Shown one piece after another: positions 8,482-17,478 of a stretch of 64,000 bases of DNA. Source of the stretch: Algoriphagus marinus (GTDB lineage: Bacteria > Bacteroidota > Bacteroidia > Cytophagales > Cyclobacteriaceae); contig NZ_MSPQ01000005.1 of assembly GCF_001936475.1 (NCBI RefSeq), forward strand, positions 336,996-400,995, in the 5' to 3' direction. The notes under the pieces were generated by a model that had not been told where the DNA came from, did no database searches, and saw only the letters and a program-made list of their open reading frames with translations. The translations under genes were made by a program, and so were the position numbers. Every line of letters starts with the position of its first letter. Within the stretch, counting starts at the first letter, position 1.

Positions 8482-9502
8482 TTTATATTTGGCTGATATC
8501 AGCGAGGATGGAAAGACTTTTTTATTGATTGACCAAAAGACCGACACCCTTTTTGTCACTGATTCCGCTGGGGCTATCCTTCATAAATACACTAAAAAAG
8601 GAGATGGGCCAGGGTTCTATCAACAAGGAAGATCAGGATTACCAAGGTTTTTGAATAGTGAAGAGATAATAATTCCCGCTTTTCGAGGATTTTACCTTTA
8701 CTCCCTCTCTGGGGAAGCGACGCGGACATTTCTTCCAGATTTTAACCCCAGCTCTTCTTTGATTATTCCGTATTCCAATAAGCTAATCAGCTATGGTGAA
8801 AAGATTTATTATCCATGGGAAGGAAGAATAGCAGATGAGTTCGGCGTAGAGGGGAGAGAATTTCAAACTCAAGTCAGGAAAGTGGAAGTTCTTGATCTAA
8901 AAAGTGGTCAGTTTTCTCCTGAAATGCCTTTCCCAAGGGAGTCGAAATTTAGTTCGGGCGAAAAAAGTTATTTAAACATCAGTTATTCTACCGCTCTATC
9001 CCGGAAAGATGATTCCCTTTTCGTGGCTTTTAGAAATGAACCTGTTGTTTATGGCTACCATTTTTCAAATTTAGACAGTCCTGCATCGATCCGAAAGATT
9101 CCCTTTCAGGAATTCATTGAAAAAGAACCTAAAGACTTGGATAAATTTGGTCAATATGAGTCAAAGGATATTTATGGTGGGACAATTAATTCCTTTCACC
9201 GAACAGAAAACGACCGGTTTCTGGTCAACTACAGTCGAGGCTTAACCGAGGCGGAGTATCAGGACATATTTGATCTAATCAAAAAAGACCAAGATGCCGG
9301 TTATCAAAAAATGACAGATGTCAATACCAATGGCCTCGTTCTTTTTGACGGAAAGTCAGTCAGTCCAATCATTCAAAAACCTAAAGGACTGGGATTTGTC
9401 TACGAGTTCATTTCAGAGGAAGAAATCTGGTTTTCTCCAGATTATCAAGAAGTAGAAAAAGACTATGTAGTCATCTATAAGACCCGACTAGTATCCAAAT
9501 AA
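8333..9502 (+). CDS. Propeller-like lipoprotein, array member 4
   Basis: A 389-residue lipoprotein. An in-frame ATG at 8261 would add 24 residues, but the ATG at 8333 is preferred because it gives the signal MKNQLLLLAALAATIFSC, the same as member 3, and restores the ATGA overlap with the preceding stop. The mature domain follows the family pattern (ISEDGKTFLLIDQKTDTLFV, VVYGYHFSNLD, VVIYKTRL at the end). It ends the array; the next gene starts about 90 nt later with no clear hairpin between. Probably an exposed periplasmic or surface lipoprotein of unknown function. Confidence 0.75.
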   Translation: MKNQLLLLAALAATIFSCQSKESETPTTPLSEQNLEFEIYDSLVVDYLGNLYLADISEDGKTFLLIDQKTDTLFVTDSAGAILHKYTKKGDGPGFYQQGRSGLPRFLNSEEIIIPAFRGFYLYSLSGEATRTFLPDFNPSSSLIIPYSNKLISYGEKIYYPWEGRIADEFGVEGREFQTQVRKVEVLDLKSGQFSPEMPFPRESKFSSGEKSYLNISYSTALSRKDDSLFVAFRNEPVVYGYHFSNLDSPASIRKIPFQEFIEKEPKDLDKFGQYESKDIYGGTINSFHRTENDRFLVNYSRGLTEAEYQDIFDLIKKDQDAGYQKMTDVNTNGLVLFDGKSVSPIIQKPKGLGFVYEFISEEEIWFSPDYQEVEKDYVVIYKTRLVSK

Positions 9503-9593
9503 CTCCTCTTATCTCAACTTATTCCCTTCTGCGGGCATTCTCCATCGAGTTTGCCCGCATTTGTTTATATTCGTTTTTATCAAATCTTTCCTA

Positions 9594-12113
9594 ATGAAAA
9601 AAATCACTACCCTCCAAGTCCTCTTCGCTTCAGGATTGATGGCCCTGACTACTGCAGCGAATCTTCAAGCTCAGGACATCAAGCCAACTTCAGAAAAGGC
9701 ACTAATCGAATCGATGGAGAAGCATGCAAAATTGCTTTCTTCCACTCCCCTAAAAGACTTCAAAGCCAGAAATGTAGGTCCAACTAATATGTCTGGACGA
9801 ATCGTAGACATCGAAGTCGCTCAAAATCAAAATACCTTTTATGTGGCGGCAGCCTCTGGTGGAGTCTGGAAAACTGAAGACAACGGGCAATCCTTCACCC
9901 CAATCTTTGATCATCAAGGAGCCTTGGGCATTGGCGATATGGCACTTTCGCCTTCCAATAATAACATCATTTGGGTTGGAACTGGAGAGGATAATTCCAG
10001 TAGATCAACCTACGCCGGTGCAGGAATCTACAAATCCACAGACGCAGGCAAAACCTGGACGATGATGGGCTTGCCACATTCGCAGCATATTGGTTCGATT
10101 CAGATTCACCCAACTAATCCGGATGTAGTATGGGTTGGTTCCATGGGAGGCCTTTACTCCAAAAACAAAGAGCGCGGTCTCTATAAAACCACCGATGGAG
10201 GCAAGACTTGGAAAAAGACACTTTACATCGATGACAATACCGGTATCATTGATATCAAAATCCATTCAAGTAATCCAGATATTCTTTTGGCTGCAAGCTG
10301 GGAACGATTCCGTCAGGCTCATGATTTCATCGGCAATGGAAAAGGATCATCCATCTGGAGATCAGAGGATGGTGGAAATACCTGGAAAAAAGCAGTGGAT
10401 GGATTCCCTCAGGACGAATTTGTAGGGAGAATCGGCTTTGACTTTAGCCAAAGCAATCCAGAGGTGGTATATGCCTTACTTGATAACCAAGCCAAATCTG
10501 ACAAAGCTCCTGAAGCGCCAAGACAGCGTGGGGCAAAGCCTGATGAGAATGCTTTGAAATTTGAAGACTTCAAGAATATGAGTACTGAAGAAGCGCTTGG
10601 ACTTGAAGATAAAAGACTGGATACTTTTCTAAGATCAAACAGATTTGCCACGATTTACACTGCAGCAGAAGTAAAGCGTCTCTTAAAAACAGGGAAAATA
10701 AATACTACCCAGATTGCTAATTACAATGGCGAAGCTGTTGACGCAAATGCGGCTATGTTTGATGGTGCGGTAATTGGCGCAGAAATCTACAGATCTGAGA
10801 ATGCAGGCAAATCCTGGAAAAAGGTTTCCGAGTCGGATATCAGCCGACTGTACAATTCCTATGGATATTACTTTGGAGAAATCCGCGTGAATACCGAAAA
10901 TGAAGATGAAATCTTTGTTTTGGGAGTGCCGCTTTTGGTTTCTAGAGATGGAGGAAAAAACTTCAGCAGAACCGACTCCGTTGGCAGGCCTCACTCTGAT
11001 CACCAATCTATGTGGATCAATCCAACAGACAGCAAGCATATTTTATTGGGGAATGATGGTGGACTTTACCGAAGCTACGGCGGAGGTGCGATTTGGGATC
11101 ACTTGAATACTCAGATGCCTATTTCACAGTTTTACTCCATCATGACGGATGATGCCAAGCCTTACAATATCTATGGCGGAATGCAGGATAACGGTGTTTG
11201 GTTTGGTAAGTCGACCAATGATCCATCAGACCCTTGGGAGTCGCTGATGGGAGGAGATGGAATGGTAGTAGCAGTCGATACCCGCGATAATAACATTGTC
11301 TACACAGGATCCCAGTTTGGTATGTACTTCCGTATCGATAAGACCACAGGTCAGCGAAAGTTTATCACCCCGGGCCATGAAATCGGCACCGCTCCTAATC
11401 GATACAATTGGAGAACACCAGCTGAACTCAGCTACCATAATCAGGATATCGTGTACATGGCTTCGCAATATGTTTACCAAAGTTTGGATCAAGGAAATAC
11501 TTGGAAGCGAATCTCTCCTGACTTGACAAAAAATCAAAAAAGTGGAAATGTCCCTTATGCGACTTTGTCGGTAGTCGAAGAATCTCCATTGGAATTTGGG
11601 ACGATCTACGCAGGTTCGGATGACGGAAATGTTTGGATCACTCGAAACAATGGTGGTAACTGGATCAGCTTGAATGCTGGACTTCCGCAAGATCGCTGGG
11701 TGAGCAGCATTGCGCCATCAAGTCATCAGGAAGGATTGGTTTATGTGACGCTCAATGGCTATCGTAGTGATGAGTTTGCCACCTACGTGTATAAAAGCAC
11801 AGACTATGGAAAGACTTGGACAGCCATCAAAGGAAATCTCCCCGATGAGTCCACCAACATTATCGTAGAGGATAAAGTAAATGAAGCGATCCTATACCTA
11901 GGAACAGACCACGGACTTTATGTGACAATGGATGGAGGAAATAATTGGAATCTTTTCCAAGGCGCCATTCCAAACGTAGCCATTTATGACATGACGATCC
12001 AAAGCCGGGAAAATGACTTAGTCATTAGCACACATGGTAGAAGTGTTTACGTGGTAGATCTGGATCCTATTCACAAACTGGCCAAGCCAACTCAAGTGGT
12101 AATGGAAAAATAA
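9594..12113 (+). CDS. Secreted BNR/VPS10-like beta-propeller protein
   Basis: An 839-residue exported protein. The ATG at 9594 is preferred over 9561 since it gives a clean signal peptide (MKKITTLQVLFASGLMALTT ... cleavage after LQAQ). The body is a series of Asp-box/BNR-type repeats: SGGVWKTEDNGQSF, AGIYKSTDAGKTW, RGLYKTTDGGKTW, SSIWRSEDGGNTW, AEIYRSENAGKSW, QYVYQSLDQGNTW, NVWITRNNGGNW, TYVYKSTDYGKTW and GLYVTMDGGNNW. These are characteristic of sortilin/VPS10-type ten-bladed propellers and of sialidase-like glycosidases. A helical insert (about residues 310-400) separates two halves. Such proteins in Bacteroidetes are often annotated as glycosyl hydrolases, but no catalytic residues can be assigned. 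No C-terminal T9SS domain is visible. Confidence 0.85.
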   Translation: MKKITTLQVLFASGLMALTTAANLQAQDIKPTSEKALIESMEKHAKLLSSTPLKDFKARNVGPTNMSGRIVDIEVAQNQNTFYVAAASGGVWKTEDNGQSFTPIFDHQGALGIGDMALSPSNNNIIWVGTGEDNSSRSTYAGAGIYKSTDAGKTWTMMGLPHSQHIGSIQIHPTNPDVVWVGSMGGLYSKNKERGLYKTTDGGKTWKKTLYIDDNTGIIDIKIHSSNPDILLAASWERFRQAHDFIGNGKGSSIWRSEDGGNTWKKAVDGFPQDEFVGRIGFDFSQSNPEVVYALLDNQAKSDKAPEAPRQRGAKPDENALKFEDFKNMSTEEALGLEDKRLDTFLRSNRFATIYTAAEVKRLLKTGKINTTQIANYNGEAVDANAAMFDGAVIGAEIYRSENAGKSWKKVSESDISRLYNSYGYYFGEIRVNTENEDEIFVLGVPLLVSRDGGKNFSRTDSVGRPHSDHQSMWINPTDSKHILLGNDGGLYRSYGGGAIWDHLNTQMPISQFYSIMTDDAKPYNIYGGMQDNGVWFGKSTNDPSDPWESLMGGDGMVVAVDTRDNNIVYTGSQFGMYFRIDKTTGQRKFITPGHEIGTAPNRYNWRTPAELSYHNQDIVYMASQYVYQSLDQGNTWKRISPDLTKNQKSGNVPYATLSVVEESPLEFGTIYAGSDDGNVWITRNNGGNWISLNAGLPQDRWVSSIAPSSHQEGLVYVTLNGYRSDEFATYVYKSTDYGKTWTAIKGNLPDESTNIIVEDKVNEAILYLGTDHGLYVTMDGGNNWNLFQGAIPNVAIYDMTIQSRENDLVISTHGRSVYVVDLDPIHKLAKPTQVVMEK

Positions 12114-12127
12114 ATAGTCCATACATA

Positions 12128-12168
12128 AAAATGCCCGTTTGGAATCAACCGAACGGGCATTTTTTTTT
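12128..12168. terminator. Bidirectional terminator between convergent genes
   Basis: Arms ATGCCCGTT (12131-12139) and AACGGGCAT (12152-12160) are flanked by an A run on the left and eight T on the right, so it can end transcripts from both the propeller gene (+) and the beta-barrel gene (-). Confidence 0.85.
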
Positions 12169-12183
12169 GGTTTAAAATAGAGC

Positions 12184-12786
12184 TTAAAAAAGCTTGAATC
12201 CTACGGAAAGAATAAATTGATTGATTCGCTGATCTGTTTCAAGACCTCCAATATTCCCTGTCAAGGATGAGAGTGAACTTTCATATTTAGCATCGATTAG
12301 TAAGTTTCCAATATCTAGTCCTAGCCCTGCCTGATACCCTAAAGTGGCTGAATTAAAATCTGCATTTTGAACGGTATTTGTGGCATCCTTCAAGTCTGAA
12401 TTGATATCAATACTTGCAATTGGCCCTGCTTGTATCCTAAAAAACTTGAATAATTTGACCCCAAGCATTAAAGGAATGTCTAATCGGTTAAAATTCTCGG
12501 AAAAGGAATTTGAGCCTGAGCTTCCACCTGGCTGAGGACTATTTATTTGGAATGTTCCGCTCGTCTTTGTGTACAAAAGCTCTGGTTGCATATAGAACCC
12601 TCCAAAAGCAAGTCTTCCAAACAACCCAACATGATACCCTGTTTCAGCATCCCCTGGGATAAAATTATTTTTCTCGAAATCTACTTTGGTAGATGAAAGC
12701 CCAAACTTAGGGCCTAAAGAAAATTCTTGAGCATATGCCGAAAGGCCCAGACCCAAGAAAGCAAAGAGTAGGATAAATTTTTTCAT
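12184..12786 (-). CDS. Outer-membrane beta-barrel protein (PorT-like family)
   Basis: A 200-residue protein with a Sec signal (MKKFILLFAFLGLGLSAYAQ) and a mature region of alternating amphipathic strands: FSLGPKFGLSSTKVDF, YHVGLFGRLAFGGFYMQPELLY, LGVKLFKFFRIQAGP, LGYQAGLGLDIGNLLIDAKY and a last strand ending in Phe (FILSVGFKLF), the usual outer-membrane assembly signal. The 'outer membrane beta-barrel, PorT family' domain is common in Bacteroidetes; a small eight-stranded barrel is likely. It stands alone, with a terminator behind it and a response regulator gene upstream on the same strand. No function can be assigned. Confidence 0.8.
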   Translation of the reverse strand: MKKFILLFAFLGLGLSAYAQEFSLGPKFGLSSTKVDFEKNNFIPGDAETGYHVGLFGRLAFGGFYMQPELLYTKTSGTFQINSPQPGGSSGSNSFSENFNRLDIPLMLGVKLFKFFRIQAGPIASIDINSDLKDATNTVQNADFNSATLGYQAGLGLDIGNLLIDAKYESSLSSLTGNIGGLETDQRINQFILSVGFKLF

Positions 12787-12862
12787 GAAAGTGATTTTTG
12801 ATTCAGGTTACAAAACGTAAAAGTTTTGAAAAAATTAACAATTCACTTGCCAAAACTAGATT

Positions 12863-13234
12863 TTAATTCAAATCTTTTGTTGCCTTATCTTTTGCAAGCA
12901 AGTATAAGTCCCAAAAATTATGGGGTTTAGGGATTAAAGTATCGAATTTATTCGGTGAGTTTTTTCGAAAATATTCAACATCCCCAGCAGTGAAACCAAT
13001 CACCGGGATACTTTTGAAAAGCAAATTATTCTTCAATTGAGTCAAAAATTCTATACCATCCATTTCAGGCATCATGATATCTGTAAGGATCACATGGAAA
13101 TTGGGATCCTCTCTTAGAAAACCAAGTGCTTCCAATCCATTGTGAGCCAGAACCACATCATCTTGAGATTTTTCAAAAATCTTTTTAAGAATCAAGAGAT
13201 GAATATTATCATCATCTACTACAAGTACACGCAT
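12863..13234 (-). CDS. Single-domain response regulator
   Basis: A 123-residue receiver domain with no output domain. The acidic pocket is DDD at residues 7-9, the phosphoacceptor is Asp52 in ILTDIMMPEMDG, the switch Thr is T82 in GFTAGD, and the conserved Lys is K103 in IPKPHN. All key receiver residues are present, so it should be phosphorylated by a histidine kinase and act through protein contacts. No kinase is encoded nearby; the partner must lie elsewhere. The preceding 127 bp up to the NSS transporter contain only that gene's terminator. Confidence 0.9.
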   Translation of the reverse strand: MRVLVVDDDNIHLLILKKIFEKSQDDVVLAHNGLEALGFLREDPNFHVILTDIMMPEMDGIEFLTQLKNNLLFKSIPVIGFTAGDVEYFRKNSPNKFDTLIPKPHNFWDLYLLAKDKATKDLN

Positions 13235-13313
13235 TGAATTTAGTTATATGACAAACAAATGCATTTCAAATACAACAAAAGGTGCGACATATCAAAATGA
13301 TGAGGCCCTAATC

Positions 13314-13340
13314 CATAAAAAAAGGGGCAAAAGCCCCTTT
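13314..13340 (-). terminator. Terminator of the NSS transporter gene
   Basis: The stem AAAGGGGC/GCCCCTTT (13321-13328 and 13333-13340) has a four-base loop; on the minus strand it is followed by seven T. It lies 21 nt after the transporter stop codon. Confidence 0.85.
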
Positions 13341-13361
13341 TAAATTATTTTAAGACTAGAA

Positions 13362-14747
13362 TTAAGCCGCTTGAGGCGCTCCGAAAATACCGACCATATT
13401 CAAAATCAAAAGGATGATCACGATTGGACATACATACTTGATAAAGAAAATCCAAGCTCCCCGGAACGGTCCTTTAAATGATGGCGCACCAGAAGCTAGT
13501 TCATCCGCATAATCTGAGATTTTAGATGCCCATCCTGTATAAAGTGCCAGCATTAGACAGATGACAATCACTGCAAATGTCCCGAAAATAAAGTCCATGA
13601 TTCCGAAGAATCCTGTTAAAGGGTTCCCCAGGAAATTAAAGCTTAAATCCGCAAAGAAATTCCCCTCTATTGCAGAAAGAGCTGAAGGAACGGAAAGAAG
13701 CATCGCTCCAATTCCTACAATCCAAGTCGCTTTTTTTCTACCCCATTTTCGATCATCGATTAGATATGCTACTGGAACCTCCAACATAGAAATAGTAGAA
13801 GTCAATGCTGCCACCATCAATAAAGTAAAGAATAAAGCTCCAATGATATGCCCGCCTGGCATTTCAGCAAAAACCTTTGGAAGCACATCAAAAACCAAAG
13901 CTGGACCTGCTGCAGGATCTTTACCCGGCAACAAAGCAAATAATGCCGGAAACACCATTAGTCCTCCCAAAAGAGCTACTGAAGTATCCATCCCAGCTAT
14001 CCAGCCAGACGACTGAATGATATTTGCTTTTTTAGGCAAATAGGAACCAAATGTGATCATCAATCCCCATCCCACTGACATTGAAAAGAATGCTTGCCCT
14101 AAAGCTTGTAGAATAACAGTTGGATTGATTTTGGCGAAATCAGGCTTCAAGTAATAATCAATCCCTGCCTGAGCTCCTTCTAAAGTAACAGATCTACCAG
14201 CAATGAATATGATGATGATAAAAAGAACTGGCATTAAAAATTTTGAAGCTTTCTCAATTCCTCCTGACACTCCGCCCAATACGATCGAGATTGTCATTAG
14301 AATAAATAGAAATGTCAATGGAATCACATACAATGGAGTCTCAATAAAGACCTCAAAATCAACCGGTACATTGATGATTTCGGTGATTATATATCCCACT
14401 GTCCATCCTGCAATCACAGAATAATAGCTAAAAACAAAAAAACAGACTAATACACAAAGTACGCCTGTCAATTGCCAAAACTTATTTCCTCCTGTATCAC
14501 GAATCGCTCCAATCGGATTCTTGCCGGATTTTCTTCCCAATGCGATTTCATTGAATAAAAGCGGAAGTGCGATCAGTAAAACGCAGAGAATGTATACAAA
14601 CACAAAAGCTCCTCCTCCGTTTTCTCCCACTAGGTAAGGGAATCTCCAGATGTTACCAAGTCCTACAGCTGATCCAGCCGCAGCCATGATAAAACCAAGA
14701 CTTGATCCAAATTGACCTCTTTCTTCGGATTCTATAGGTACTGCCAT
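13362..14747 (-). CDS. Sodium-dependent transporter, NSS/SNF family
   Basis: A 461-residue polytopic membrane protein of the neurotransmitter:sodium symporter family. The hallmark first helix reads SAVGLGNIWRFPYLVGENGGGAF, compare LeuT; a YYSVIAGW helix-3 segment and FFSMSVGWGLMITFGSY helix-6-like segment follow. About 11-12 membrane helices can be traced, ending FGAPQAA. It should import an amino acid or related amine with Na+. It lies 43 nt after the rmlD-like gene on the same strand and could be the distal gene of that operon, ending at its own terminator. Substrate is not deducible. Confidence 0.92.
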   Translation of the reverse strand: MAVPIESEERGQFGSSLGFIMAAAGSAVGLGNIWRFPYLVGENGGGAFVFVYILCVLLIALPLLFNEIALGRKSGKNPIGAIRDTGGNKFWQLTGVLCVLVCFFVFSYYSVIAGWTVGYIITEIINVPVDFEVFIETPLYVIPLTFLFILMTISIVLGGVSGGIEKASKFLMPVLFIIIIFIAGRSVTLEGAQAGIDYYLKPDFAKINPTVILQALGQAFFSMSVGWGLMITFGSYLPKKANIIQSSGWIAGMDTSVALLGGLMVFPALFALLPGKDPAAGPALVFDVLPKVFAEMPGGHIIGALFFTLLMVAALTSTISMLEVPVAYLIDDRKWGRKKATWIVGIGAMLLSVPSALSAIEGNFFADLSFNFLGNPLTGFFGIMDFIFGTFAVIVICLMLALYTGWASKISDYADELASGAPSFKGPFRGAWIFFIKYVCPIVIILLILNMVGIFGAPQAA

Positions 14748-14790
14748 AAATAGATAATGCTAAGTTAAATTAAAGGGTATAAACTACTTT

Positions 14791-15726
14791 TTAAGAGCGG
14801 GCTAAGATAATTTGTTTTGCCAAAATACCAATTGCCGTTTGGAAAGTTTTAGGCTCATAACCAAGCTCTTTTCGTGCTTTTTCGATAATAAAACCTGTTT
14901 TCAGAGGCCTTTTTGCCGGTTGAGTAAATGTACTTGAATCTGAACGCTTGATTAACTCTTTGTTAAGTCCAAAGTAATCAGCAGTCATCATGGCCATTTC
15001 ATATGGCGTCAAAAAATCCGATCCGGAAATATTGAAAATTCCTTCAGCTCCTTTCTCTGCGATCAGAATACAGCCTGCTGCCAGATCTTCAGCTAAAGTG
15101 GGAGTTCGAAATTGATCATCTACCACTTGGATCTGTTTTCCTGATTCCAAAGAGCTTTTCACCCAAAGGATAATATTTGTTCGACTCATGTCGTGCGCTA
15201 TACCAAATACCAAAACTGTTCTTGCAATAGCCCATTTTGTTTGACTATTCATGACTATTTCTTCTCCCAGTAACTTTGTTTTACCGTAGTAATTAACTGG
15301 TGAAGCCTCCTCTTTTTCGTCCAAAGGCCCTTTTTCTCCTGAAAAAATAAAATCTGTAGAAAGAAAAATAAAATGAGCCTGAACAGACTCCGCAGCTTTA
15401 ACCAAATATTTGGTAGCATTAACATTCGCATCAAAACAAGCTTCTTGATTTTGCTCGCATTGATCTACATTTGTCATTGCTGCCCCATGGATGATAATAT
15501 CAGGATGAATAGCTTGAATTGTTTTTAAAATCTGCTCTTCTGAGGTAATCTCTAGATCAATATATTCAAATCCTTTTCCAGGCAGCCTACTTTCTCCTCT
15601 TCCGCTTCCAAATACCAAAAACTCACCTTTAGCAACCAATTGCTCTACAAGCTTTTGCCCTAAAAGACCATTTGCTCCTGTGATAAAAATCTTCCGTTTA
15701 CTTTCCATCTGGGTAGTTGTAGCCAT
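14791..15726 (-). CDS. dTDP-4-dehydrorhamnose reductase-like SDR protein
   Basis: A 311-residue extended short-chain dehydrogenase related to RmlD. The NAD(P) motif is FITGANGLLGQKL near residues 14-26; FLSTDFIFSGE holds the catalytic Thr/Ser and YYGKTKLLGE (Tyr and Lys) the YxxxK. The C-terminal PAKRPLKTGF resembles the RmlD RPxxS segment. It may reduce a nucleotide-activated keto-sugar, or only share the fold; no other rhamnose genes are in the window. Its start lies inside the end of the PPIase gene (29-nt overlap from ATG 15726; an alternative ATG at 15708 still overlaps), so it belongs to the same transcript. Confidence 0.75.
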   Translation of the reverse strand: MATTTQMESKRKIFITGANGLLGQKLVEQLVAKGEFLVFGSGRGESRLPGKGFEYIDLEITSEEQILKTIQAIHPDIIIHGAAMTNVDQCEQNQEACFDANVNATKYLVKAAESVQAHFIFLSTDFIFSGEKGPLDEKEEASPVNYYGKTKLLGEEIVMNSQTKWAIARTVLVFGIAHDMSRTNIILWVKSSLESGKQIQVVDDQFRTPTLAEDLAAGCILIAEKGAEGIFNISGSDFLTPYEMAMMTADYFGLNKELIKRSDSSTFTQPAKRPLKTGFIIEKARKELGYEPKTFQTAIGILAKQIILARS

Positions 15727-16543
15727 ATTCCTTTTCGATTTTCTTTCGAGTCATTTTCTCCACTGTGACATTCATATAAATAGGGTCGATAGGTACATCC
15801 CTAGAACCTGTCTTTACTTTTGAAATCTCTTCTGCCACTTCCAATCCCGAAATAACTTCTCCAAAAACAGTGTATTCCTGATCAAGGTGTGGAGTTCCTC
15901 CGATAGTAGTATAAGCTTCAATTTGTTCCTTACTGAAGTTTTTTGTCAAATTAAGATTCAATGATTTTTCAATTTCTTCTCTTTTTGAGACCACTAGCAT
16001 TGTCAGGCTGTCAAATTGCTCAGCAGCATATAGTCGACTGTATTCCTTCCGGAGCTCTTCCTGACTAGCTAGCTGTACATATTGCATGAAAGCTGGCTGA
16101 AGTTTCTCCATATCAGCCTTAAGCTCCTCTTCATTGTAGACTTTCCCGATTACTATGTAAAATTGAGATCCATTGGATCTACGTTCTGGATTGATTCCGT
16201 TTCCTTGTCTGGCAGCGGCGATCATTCCTTTCCGGTGGAAATGTTTAGCATTAATCTCCGCAGGAAGGGTTGGCCAATCAGCAGGTGCTAGTTTTTCTTT
16301 GGTGAAGACATCTCCACCCTGAACCATAAATGCGTTCATCACCCGATGAAACTGGGTAGAGTCAAATCTCCCCTCTTCAGCCAATTCAATAAAATTGGAT
16401 TTATGAGCAGGAGTATCATCAAAAAGTACTGCCACGATTTCTCCTTTCTCTGTCTCAATTTTAATTAAATAATCTTTTTGCCCAGAGCAGGCAAAGGAAT
16501 TCATCAAAAGGATCGCAAAAACTAAATTTCTCACAAAACTCAT
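15698..16543 (-). CDS. Cyclophilin-type peptidyl-prolyl isomerase, lipoprotein
   Basis: A 281-residue protein with a lipobox-type signal (LLMNSFAC, Cys near 19), then a cyclophilin domain: IKIETEKGEIVAVLFDDTPAHKSNF, DSTQFHRVMNAFMVQGGD (conserved FHR ... QGGD) and NGSQFYIV. Between the GSQF block and the closing EYTVFGEVISGLEV is an extra helical insert of roughly 70 residues, absent from compact cyclophilins. It should catalyse proline isomerisation in periplasmic proteins. Its start overlaps the hemC stop by 4 nt. Confidence 0.88.
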   Translation of the reverse strand: MSFVRNLVFAILLMNSFACSGQKDYLIKIETEKGEIVAVLFDDTPAHKSNFIELAEEGRFDSTQFHRVMNAFMVQGGDVFTKEKLAPADWPTLPAEINAKHFHRKGMIAAARQGNGINPERRSNGSQFYIVIGKVYNEEELKADMEKLQPAFMQYVQLASQEELRKEYSRLYAAEQFDSLTMLVVSKREEIEKSLNLNLTKNFSKEQIEAYTTIGGTPHLDQEYTVFGEVISGLEVAEEISKVKTGSRDVPIDPIYMNVTVEKMTRKKIEKEYGYNYPDGK

Positions 16544-17478
16544 TTTCCTAAAGTTGTTTTTATTTCTTCTAAAATTCGTTTTCCCCCTGCTCCTAAAACC
16601 AGGTCTGCTAACTGCTGACCAAGTTCTTCAGGTGAATTCAAATCGCCTATCACTTCGAGAGAAATCCTCTCTTTACCATCGAGACTTACTATTCCTCCTT
16701 TTAAGATGATATTCTCTTTTTCCAAATTGGCCAAAGCAAAAACTGGAATACTGCATCCTCCTTCTAAAACACGCAAGTATGCACGTTCAGCTTTCAACTT
16801 TTGCGCTGTTTCAAAGTGATTACAAGCTTGAGAGATTCCTAATTTCAATTGCTCGTCTAGACGGGAGGCAACTTCAATTGCCACGGATCCTTGGCCTACA
16901 GCCGGGGTGAATTCATCCAGATCTAATTCTGCCGCGATCAAATGATCGTAGCCCATCCGATGAACTCCAGCATAGGCTAACAAAAGCGCGTCACAGAGTC
17001 CTTCTTCCATTTTTCGGATACGGGTTTGTAGGTTTCCCCTCACCTCCACTGTTTTCACATGGGGGTAAAAATGCTTGAGTGTGGATACTCTACGGGTGGA
17101 AGACGTACCTAGCACCAAAGTCCGTTCTTCATTTTTCAAAGAGATACTTGAATCGTGAGAAACAAGGACATCATTCTCTTTTTCACGCTCCGTAAAAGCT
17201 ATAATTTCAAAACCTGAAGGCAAATTTGACTGCATATCTTTTGCGCTGTGGACGGCGATATCTATTCTACCATCCATAAGCTGGTCCTCCAATTCTTGAG
17301 TAAAAACACCCTTACTCCCAATTTTTGAAATGGAAACATCCAAGACCTGATCTCCTTTAGTATCGATCAAAACGATTTCTGTCGCAAGACCTGCCTTTTG
17401 TAATAAGCCCTCCACATGATAAGCCTGCCACAGCGCGAGCTTACTTCCGCGAGTTCCTATTTTGACTAATTGACTCAT
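16540..17478 (-). CDS. hemC: Hydroxymethylbilane synthase (porphobilinogen deaminase)
   Basis: A 312-residue enzyme of heme biosynthesis that joins four porphobilinogen units into hydroxymethylbilane. Diagnostic pieces are [13 protein letters not shown] at the N-terminus, AVHSAKDMQ with catalytic Asp81, GTSSTRR (residues 124-130), VRGNLQTR, and the dipyrromethane-cofactor Cys242 in LEGGCSIPV. Length is normal. It overlaps rimK upstream (17475-17478) and the PPIase downstream (16540-16543), each by 4 nt, so it is translated within a coupled operon and not with other heme genes; hemE and hemB lie 23 and 33 kb away. Confidence 0.97.
   Translation of the reverse strand: MSQLVKIGTRGSKLALWQAYHVEGLLQKAGLATEIVLIDTKGDQVLDVSISKIGSKGVFTQELEDQLMDGRIDIAVHSAKDMQSNLPSGFEIIAFTEREKENDVLVSHDSSISLKNEERTLVLGTSSTRRVSTLKHFYPHVKTVEVRGNLQTRIRKMEEGLCDALLLAYAGVHRMGYDHLIAAELDLDEFTPAVGQGSVAIEVASRLDEQLKLGISQACNHFETAQKLKAERAYLRVLEGGCSIPVFALANLEKENIILKGGIVSLDGKERISLEVIGDLNSPEELGQQLADLVLGAGGKRILEEIKTTLGK

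Noticed and set aside
4844..9502. The repeated 5' ends considered as transposon or IS ends
   Set aside because: Repeats lie inside gene starts with ATGA overlaps, without transposase or target duplications; gene duplication or conversion fits better.
11226..11690. A 154-aa minus-strand frame inside the BNR protein gene
   Set aside because: Shadow of the Asp-box repeats on the opposite strand; no homology signal.
13561..14016. A 151-aa plus-strand frame inside the NSS transporter
   Set aside because: Antisense to membrane helices, which commonly give long spurious frames.
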